The notes under the pieces are model-generated. The model worked only from the letters and a program-made list of their open reading frames with translations, searched no databases and had not been told where the DNA came from. Source: Nemertoderma westbladi (taxonomy: Eukaryota > Xenacoelomorpha > Nemertodermatida > Nemertodermatidae). From it: a stretch of 64,000 nt of DNA. Position 1 is the stretch's first letter. The number at the start of each line of letters is the position of its first letter. This document shows positions 56,285 through 64,000 of the stretch, in pieces. The stretch covers positions 24,286 through 88,285 of the forward strand of contig JAUCBJ010005630.1 in assembly GCA_032718475.1 (NCBI GenBank). The letters are read 5' to 3'. The position numbers and the translations under genes were made by a program.

Positions 56285-58325
56285 AACCTTCTAGGATGGA
56301 TTGAAGACTTCTTGTCGGATCGAGTGCAGAGGGTGGTTGTTGAAGGAGAATTCTCGGATTGGTTGGCAGTGCGCAGTGGAGTCCCACAAGGAAGTCTGGC
56401 GGCTGTGCTTTGCTTTCTCTGCTACGTGAATGACCTACCATCTCTTGTTCGATTTTTAATTTATTTATTTGCGGACGACACTAAGGACTCAGTAGTTTTT
56501 AATGCACACCCATGCCCTGCGATTGGCCCCTTACAATCGGACTTAGATATTCTTTACAACTGGAGTTTGACGTGGCAGTTGAGTTTCAACTTTACAAAAT
56601 GTAAAATTATGCATATAGGATACGACAACCCTTGCCTTCCATATCAACTTGGTGATCACATTCTAGAACGGACATCCAAAGAAAAAGACCTTGGTGTTAT
56701 ATTTCAAAATGACCTTTCATTCGGCCACCATATTGCAACGATCGTGAAAAAAGCAAACCGAACTCTTGGATTAATATATCGGACATTCAAGCACCTGGAT
56801 GGGGATATCTTCATCAATCTCTACAAAGCCCTCGTACGACCAACACTGGAGTATGCCTCCACTGTCTGGTCGCCACATCGGATCGGAGAGACACGGCTGA
56901 TTGAATCAGTCCAACGGCGAGCTACTCGGTTAGTAGCCAACCTGCGAGACACACCGTACCCTCTTCGTTTGCGGCAACTGGGCCTCCCGACCCTCGAGTA
57001 TCGTCGCCACCGCGCTGACCTCGTCCAGGTCTATCGGTATCTGTCGGGTCTGGAGTCAGTCGACCATCTATTTACTCTCTCCTCCAGCAGTACTCGCGGC
57101 CATTCCCTAAAACTCCAGAAACCACGTGCGAGATTACTCCAACGGAACTCTACCTTCCACTTCCGGGTCATTGACCCATGGAATGCACTGACCGATAATA
57201 TAGTCACCTCACCCTCGCTAAACACCTTCAAATCCAGGCTGAACACTCATTATAAACATTTACCCCTGAAATTCACCCCCTCGTGGTGGAACCTCACATA
57301 ATCCACTTATTACCTGCATTAATAATCACCAACTTTTTTTCATCACATTAACGTTGTTTTATCTATCATATATTTTAAAATTTTTTTTAATTACAACACC
57401 AACTTTCATTCCATTTTATCTTATTTTACTTATCTACTTATTTTTCACTTGATCTACTTATTTTTATGTAACTTACAGTATAATCTCTTACCAATCGTTC
57501 GTATTTTTAAATAGACCCAAATGGTGCAACTGTTATTTGTTATTTCTTAAATAATCCAATTCATATGCAATATTTTATTTTAATTAAATCCATCAGTTCT
57601 ACATACCAAACTGTTTCTATACAACGATTTTATCGAATATTTTAATTTTATTTTATATTTTATTTTAACCCTTAAAGCTTAAACTGTGTACCGGTACTTA
57701 TTTTCTCATCGTGTAGTGTTAGCTAATCCATGTAAATTTAAGTGTTCAAATGTCTTGATCTATTTTACATACCGTACTGTTTTTATAGCTATGGATTATC
57801 TGATATTTTAAATTAATTTTATATTTTATTTCCAACCCTTAAACTATCGATATTAGCCCTAACCGATATACTTGTATCCGATTTTATCGACTGATATGTA
57901 ACTTTCTGTGTATACTCGTGATACTATATAGACTGTCATTTTATTGAATTTGTTTAGTAATTCTAATGTATATTTGTAATTTTTAGTGTATGTATCTGAC
58001 TTTATCGACTGTTATGTAATTTGCTGTGTATACTCGTGATTTTACAGACGTCACTTTAACCCTTTAGCAAGCAAGACATTTTATTAGTAACCATTTTTAT
58101 AAGAACACTATTTTAATTTAACTGCGTCCTTTTATGTTTCAATTGTTTTATATATGTTTTTGTCATTGTTTCGTAAACATGGTCGGTATTGGTCGCAATA
58201 CTTAATTACTTACCGGTACTGTTATAATTACTTTCAGTTGGACTTTCTTTTGGTGTGTACGGGTTCCATAAGCATTAGCTTTCTTATACCCAAACTATTA
58301 AACATTAAACATTAAACATTAAACA
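56285..58325 (+). mobile_element. Jockey/CR1-type LINE, 5'-truncated, (ATTAAAC)n tail
   Basis: The RT frame is open to 57301 (about 330 codons): SGVPQGSLAAVLCFLCYVND, FADDTKDSV, WQLSFNFTKCKIMHIG, KDLGVIFQNDLSFGHH, LVRPTLEYASTVWSPH and RRATRLV, ending TAA. About 1 kb of AT-rich 3' UTR follows, with a tail of four ATTAAAC units at about 58297-58325. The RT fingers and endonuclease are absent. The frame is intact, so the insertion is relatively young or the copy is well kept. Confidence 0.85.
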
Positions 58326-59086
58326 GTACTAGTAGGCCTACCAGAGTACTGATGTACTGTAGTACAGTAGTACCCCTGTAGTAGGCCTTGCTCCCTTGCT
58401 GCCTTGCACTGTTGCATATCACTGTATCAGCATGTTGCATTGCAGTCACATAAGATTAGATATTTAGGACTGAGGTATAGCTGTATAGCAGTATACTGGT
58501 ATAGCGTAGCGCAGAAAACGATTTTTGCCAGTTTTGTTTGTTTGTCAGTTTGTTTATCACTGCAATAACTGAATAAACTATCTTCTGATTTTGTATTCTT
58601 GCACTCCCTCAATTTCTTGTCTATCAGCTGTTCAGTCTGCCTGCAGTCTAAACACTAAATGCTTGATGTACAGATGTAATCAGGCTGTCAGGTACAAGGT
58701 AATAAACGTAATATAGGCCTAGGCCTAATAAACGTATTGCTGTAGTTTCTCCAGTGCTGCACTGCATGTATCAATTTTCACTCCTATCTGTCAGCCTGTC
58801 TGTCTGTCTTGTGAAAATTCATCCCCGGTTAAATTTCCGTACCGGTAGTGCTTGGTGAATCAGTGAATGGTGCTGTCTGGCTGTAGTGTATTCCATATTC
58901 AGATATTCCAGTACTGCAGTGCAGTATTCTCACTCCCGGCAGCCCGGTGTATTTTTTGTTTCTTCTTCTACAGTCACAGTCAGACAGTAGGCCTACCGTA
59001 CTTCAGTCTGTCAGTCAGTACACTGGCAACTGGTACACAGTCAGACAGTGACAGTAGGGCAGTCTCCTGGTCTCTAGGGCTGTAGG
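58326..59086. other. Intergenic DNA, no gene seen
   Basis: TAGGCCTA-rich and CTGTCAGT-rich sequence. Short ORFs have no family features. Confidence 0.4.
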
Positions 59087-62027
59087 CCCTATTGAAAAGT
59101 TTCACATGTACGCCGAGTACGTTCGGCACAGCACTAGAACTTGCGCCGGGAGCTGGCGCAGAAATGTGCTACGCCGGGCAATGAGCCGGAAGGGTCGGCG
59201 CAGAGATGTGCTACGCCGGCGTAGCCGGCGGAGCACTGCCAATGGTAGAGATGCGCGCTCGGCGCAGCAGGCGTCGAAATATTCCCGGCGTCGACGCTGC
59301 AGAAATTGACCCGGCGCCGAAGCAGGAATCAGCCCAGCACACCCGGCGTACATATTTGCCTGGCGCAGAAATCAGCCGAACGTAGCACCAGGCAGACAGT
59401 GAGACTGAGACAGCAGACATGCGTTCATCAGACCAACACAGCAACAGCACAGCCAGACAGCAACACAATAACAACTGGCCATGCACTGATGCAGGAGGCA
59501 GAAAGGAAACTCACACTGCAGCACTGGCTGACTGCAAATGGTCATTTATTTACGTATTTAACCTTATGCTGTTATGCAGTAGGCAGGTAGGCTATCAAAG
59601 TTCCAGCTATCAGCTGATCAGTCATTATTGCTATTGGTCATAGTCAGTTTATTTATTTACATAATATTGCTGTATTGTATAAGCTATATTTATATTATAT
59701 TATATTATTTGGATGGAGACACCGCTGACATAGAAGCGTATAAATAAAACTGCACATATAATAAAACAGGCAGACAGAACAAAATAAAACAAATACATGC
59801 AATACGAATACAATACGTGAATAAAACAAAACGACTTATACTATGGCACTATTGATAATGAAACAATTTATTAACGACACACATGTGTAACCATTGGAAA
59901 TTGCAGTTCAATGACTCCAAGTGCAAGGTCATGCATGAATCTAGGTTCTAGAAATCCCCAAGCAACTTTTTACACAATGAATGGACGGACACTTTTATCG
60001 GCAACCGAGGAACGTGATTTTGGAATTACATTTACACCAGACTTGTCCTTCACAGCATCACAGCTCACTGCGCAAAGACTGTAGCCCGCGACATGCGAGT
60101 CGTACATTTAATACGAAGAACTTTTACATATTTGGAAGCTCCGATGTTTACCCTCTGACCCTGTTATACAAATCCCTTGTTCGGCCTTTCCTTGAATACG
60201 ACACAGTTGTTTGTTCGCCATTCCTCCGACATGATAAATATTGAACGTCTTGAACAAGTACTACACCGTGTGGTCACTCGCCTTGTACAGTTGTACTATC
60301 GCTGTCTGAGTTGTCATATGAAAACCGACTACTTGCACTCAAACTACCGACAATAATATATCGCCGTGTACTAGCCGACCTTATAACAACATACAAGTTT
60401 ATCACCGGGATTGACAAAATTGAGCGAAGTAATTTCTTCCAGTTTCGTTCCTAACTCCACCAATGCTAACACGCAACAACTTTGCAGACAGCGTTGTAAA
60501 CATTTGGAATCCTTTACCATTACCGGAAAGTGTTGTTAATGCACGTAATACCCTTGGTACTCCATGATTGAGCATATTCAAAAATAGACTAGACTGCGAA
60601 ATGTCCCTTAAAATGAATATACAGTATATTGATACTCCTGTGCGCCAAGTGGCAGTAGCGAAAGCGATATCTTTCGGATACAACGATATCTTTATTAAAA
60701 TCTAGCTACAGTACCTATTATTTTCATTTTTTCAATCCCAAAAAACATTTTTGTGTGTTAAATTTTAAAATAGTTTTTTTTTATGTTTAATTGTTTTCCT
60801 ATCTTTTGTAGTTACTTTACTTTGCGCGTTTTATTTCAGCAGTAATATTTTACTTATGCGACATACGGTACTACCTGCGGTACCAAATTTATGTTCCGTA
60901 TAACTACGTATTGTTGTGTTGTATCCTATAGAGTATTGTAAACTTGTCCTTATTAATATGTTTCCCTTTAGTACTGTATGTTGTTGAAGCCTGAACCTAA
61001 GTATGCTTTGCCGATTTAATTTTACTGTAATTTCATTTTTTTTAATAATTAACATGCACCAACTGTAAGTACTGTAAATAAACTATAATTTTAAATATTT
61101 TATTAATTTTACCTGAATACCATTATCCGTATTTTTATTACAATAGTACATAGTACTGTACATACGCTTATTAGCGTACTTTACCAGATATGTGTTCATT
61201 TTATTTTAATCTACTGTACGTACGTACATGTGCAAAAATTAATATTTTATTGTTATTCTGGCGATATTAATAAACATACTGTAACATACAGCTAGTCATT
61301 ATTCATTCAGACATACCGTATCTGTAGCATTAGACGTATAGGACCACATTACGTAGTATGTAGTAAAGTAGAACGTCAGAACGTAGTACGTAAATACAAG
61401 GACTAGGCCTACACTGAAGTAGTCTTTAATATTCTTTCTATAATTCATATTGTAACATTTGAGTAATTTCAAAAAATGTATACTTTACTTGACAACAAAA
61501 ATTTACATGCAGTGTTTCTTAAGTAGTTGTTTCGTAATGTTACACTTTTCGAATAAAACAACGTACCTACTGTACTTGTTGCATTTGTCTTTATTAAGGT
61601 TTTCCGTCTATTATAGTCCTATATTTATTTTCATTTCACAAACCCACAACTTTCGTTCGTTTAAGTAAATTTGGATTAGTGCAGCTGCAGTATTATAGAT
61701 AACCGAATAAACTACAGGTACTGTACAGTATAACAGGCAGATTTTATGTTTTATACCAGTCAGCCCGGTGCGGCTTTGAAGAGCCGGTGGGAGATTTTTC
61801 ACCCGGCGCAGCATTTTGCATTGCACAGAGCCGGCGCAGAAGTTTTTGCACCTGGCATGGGCGTGGGTTTGCACAGAGCCGGCGCAGGATTTTTTGCACC
61901 CGGCGTGGTTTTGCACAGAGCCGGCGCAGGATTTTTTTGCACCCGGCGTGGTTTTGCTCACAGCCGGCGCAGGATTTTTGGCACCCGGCGCTGCGTTCGG
62001 CGCAGAAAATAAAACTTTTCAATAGGG
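59087..62027. mobile_element. Non-autonomous DNA transposon with 16-bp TIRs
   Basis: CCCTATTGAAAAGTTT at 59087-59102 is exactly mirrored at 62012-62027. Flanks are gctgtagg and actgtagg, an 8-bp duplication with one mismatch, as made by hAT transposases. Just inside both ends lie about 250-bp GC-rich regions packed with CCGGCGCAG/CTGCGCCGG words in opposite orientation (59110-59390 and 61760-62005), typical subterminal binding sites. The interior is AT-rich and holds a LINE relic. No transposase is seen. Confidence 0.8.
59885..60620 (+). pseudogene. LINE reverse transcriptase relic inside the DNA transposon
   Basis: Fragments in several frames match the region after the RT active site of Jockey/CR1 LINEs: HWKLQFNDSKCKVMH (59890), DFGITFTPDLSF (60020), LYKSLVRPFLEYDTVV (60158), IERLEQVLHRVVTRLV and NPLPLPESVVNARN. 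Many stops; non-functional. It resembles the element at 56285 but is more diverged. Confidence 0.7.
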
Positions 62028-62317
62028 ACTGTAGGGCCTACCACGCTACCGGCAGACCGGTACTTTATGCTTTATTATACTGTTATATCCAGTCAGTCTG
62101 TCAGTACAGTAGGCGTACTGCAATGTCTGAATGTATCTGTACTGTATATCAGTACTGCAGTACCTATATAATACTGATATACCGGTACTGCGGTACCCAG
62201 ACCCAGTACAGTAGTACGGGTAGGGTAGAGTAAGAGAGAGTAATCAATCCTGTCAGCCTGTGAAATAAATTCTTTAATTCTGAAATTTTAATTAAATTAG
62301 CGGTTTGGAGATTCGCA
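62028..62317 (+). promoter_or_regulatory. Presumed upstream region of the BCL2-family gene
   Basis: 290 bp between the DNA transposon and the ATG. Contains CTGTACAGTA and ACCGGTAC words. No confident TATA or initiator element. The assignment is positional. Confidence 0.3.
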
Positions 62318-63159
62318 ATGGATTTCTATAAGGGTTTACCTCTGCAGAACATTCACCTATCTGTACCCGACGGCCCAATAAGTTCGAGTACCTCGATCGC
62401 TTTCTGTCACGAGAACATGTACAAAGAACTGAAACACATTACGGCACCTCGTGTGTTAGTACCGGTACCGGTTTCTTTGTACGAGAAGGAGCGAATGGAG
62501 TCCTTCAACTTAGCTAGACTATATATTCTACACATAACGGGTGATGCCGATCCTAACTCTTGTAATACTCCGGTGTTTAAGACTTTAACACGCGTTTCCA
62601 ATTCAATTCGAGAAAAATATGGACTAGCATTTTCTGGTTGGGTCAAACGTTTGGATAACAATAGCACGACTACTATAAACGAAGAGTTCGGCAAGGTTAT
62701 AAACGACGTATTCAACGACGGGGTTGTAAACTGGGGTAGGATCGTTACGGTTTACGCATTTGGTGGTACTCTCGCCATGTACCTTAGAGACCACGGTATG
62801 AGCTCTCTAATTGCTTCTAATTCGGTCGCCGAGTACCTCAGTGGCAGTTCTACTATAATGAAATGGGTACACGACAATAACGGATGGGTAAGTCGACTTC
62901 AGTCTATTATTATAGGCCTAAGTTACTAGATATAGTCACCCACTTGCCACTTAGAGTATAAATTTACTGTACGTGTATATAAACTTATCCGTAACTTCAA
63001 TTTAATGAGCTTCATTGTATTTAATTTCTACAGGATGGAATGGTAACTTTCTTCGTCGATGGATCCAACTCTATAGAGCGGGGGATTATATGGGAGGGTT
63101 TATGTGTCACCGCCGGGGTGCTAACTGCTGGCGCGATACTTACATTAGCACTCCGTTAG
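62318..63159 (+). CDS. BCL2-family apoptosis regulator, MCL1-like, two exons
   Basis: Exon 1 is 62318-62887, with donor GTAAGT at 62888. Exon 2 is 63034-63159, with a TTTCTACAG acceptor. The intron is phase 0 and the product 231 residues. BH3-like segment at residues 87-105 (LTRVSNSIREKYGLAF, resembling MCL1, but with SN for the usual GD). BH1 at about 131-150 (NDGVVNWGRIVTVYAFGG). BH2 at about 183-196 (WVHDNNGWDGMVTFF), split by the intron at its Trp, as in other BCL2-family genes. A C-terminal membrane anchor spans about 210-231. Such proteins sit on the outer mitochondrial membrane and bind BAX/BAK and BH3-only partners. The full BH1-BH3 layout and anchor fit a pro-survival member, but BAK-type function cannot be excluded. 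The last codons are part of the adjoining tandem repeat. Confidence 0.9.
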
Positions 63160-64000
63160 CCCACCAGAGCTGCCATTAGCACTCAGTTAGCCTACCAGAG
63201 CTGCCCATTAACACTCCGTTAGCGGGTTAGCCTACCAGAGCTGTACATTAGCACTCCGTTAGCCTACCAGAGCTGCCCATTAGCACTCCGTTAGCCGACC
63301 AGAGCTGCCCATTAGCACTCCGTTAGCCTACCAGAGCTGCCCATTAGCACTCCGTTAGCCTACAGGAGCTCCCCATTAGCACTCCGTTAGCCTACCAGAG
63401 CTGCCCATTAGCACTCCGTTAGCCTACCAGAGCTGCCCATTAGCACTCCGTTAGCCTACCAGAGCTGCCCATTAGCACTCCGTTAGCCTACCAGAGCTGC
63501 CCATTAGCACTCCGTTAGCCTACCAGAGCTGCCCATTAGCACTCCGTTAGCCTACCAGAGCTGCCCATTAGCACTACGTTAGCCTACCAGAGCTGCCCAT
63601 TAGCACTCCGTTAGCCTACCGGAGCTGCCCATTAGCACTCCGTTAGCCTACCGGAGCTGCCCATTAGCACTCCGTTAGCCTACCAGAGCTGCCCATTAGC
63701 ACTCCGTTAGCCTACCAGAGCTGCCCATTAGCACTCCGTTAGCCTACCGGAGCTGCCCATTAGCACTCCGTTAGCCTACCGGAGCTGCCCATTAGCACTC
63801 CGTTAGCCTACCAGAGCTGCCCATTAGCACTCCGTTAGCCTACCAGAGCTGCACATTAGCACTCCGTTAGCCTACCAGAGCTGCCCATTACACTCCGTTA
63901 GCCTACCGGAGCTGCCCATTAGCACTCCGTCAGCCTGTCAGAGCTGCCCATTAGCACTCCGTTAGCCTGCCAGAGCTGCCCATTAGCACTCCGTTAGCCT
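63143..64000 (+). repeat. 32-bp minisatellite starting in the terminal codons of the BCL2-family gene
   Basis: Unit TTAGCACTCCGTTAGCCTAC plus CAGAGCTGCCCA (32 bp), about 27 copies, running off the window. The first unit overlaps the coding sequence: TTA GCA CTC CGT TAG are the last four codons and the stop. Variants are single-base (CCGGAG for CCAGAG, CTACG for CTCCG). The array is likely transcribed as 3' UTR. Confidence 0.95.

Noticed and set aside
61611-62233. Overlapping ORFs in several frames with APGVVLHRAGAGF-type repeats
   Set aside because: They are translations of the GC-rich subterminal repeats of the DNA transposon.

Overview
This is eukaryotic, animal-type nuclear DNA. Genes are split by GT-AG introns, intergenic DNA is long and AT-rich, and most of the window is retrotransposons, DNA transposons and minisatellites. 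Three host genes are recognisable, all of metazoan families: a PRDM9-like SET/zinc-finger gene (minus strand, 0.7-3.7 kb, broken), a secreted fibrinogen-domain protein (13.1-15.8 kb, two exons) and an MCL1-like BCL2-family gene (62.3-63.2 kb, two exons). A marine invertebrate is likely. The very frequent palindromic words TACCGGTA and TAGGCCTA would suit an echinoderm-like deuterostome, but that placement is a guess.

Layout. 0.7-3.7 kb: PRDM9-like gene, interrupted by a 5'-truncated LINE with a (TAG)n tail and a 9-bp target duplication. 3.85-7.47 kb: an old, near full-length copy of the same LINE family. 8.5-8.9 kb: 30-bp array. 10.5-11.9 kb: an unidentified exon-like ORF and a LINE scrap. 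13.1-15.8 kb: fibrinogen-domain gene whose intron is filled by a 34-bp array. 16.6-17.5 kb: Jockey/CR1-type LINE piece. 17.8-30.6 kb: a nest of three layers, namely a GATAG-type minisatellite, a LINE inside it, and an 8.4-kb BEL/Pao LTR element (element 1, minus strand) inside the LINE. 30.8-31.55 kb: 48-bp array. 32.07-50.76 kb: an 18.7-kb BEL/Pao LTR element (element 2, plus strand). 50.9-58.3 kb: LINE pieces, a hAT-like terminus, two minisatellites, a perfect 60-bp palindrome and a Penelope-type GIY-YIG remnant. 59.09-62.03 kb: a non-autonomous DNA transposon with 16-bp inverted ends. 62.3-64.0 kb: BCL2-family gene running into a 32-bp array that starts inside its last codons.

The most unusual content is the BEL/Pao family. 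Both copies carry, between pol and the 3' LTR, a conserved 1.6-kb spacer followed by an accessory reading frame (about 1,400 codons in element 2) that I do not recognise. It has a CCHC zinc knuckle, a second Cys cluster and a strongly basic C-terminus, and no visible signal peptide or membrane span, so it does not look like an envelope protein. Element 2 has LTRs differing at one base by eye, yet its gag-pol frame holds five in-frame stops and no frameshift. Element 1 has lost the leader, the gag N-terminus, RT and integrase through deletions that keep a 900-codon gag-protease frame open.
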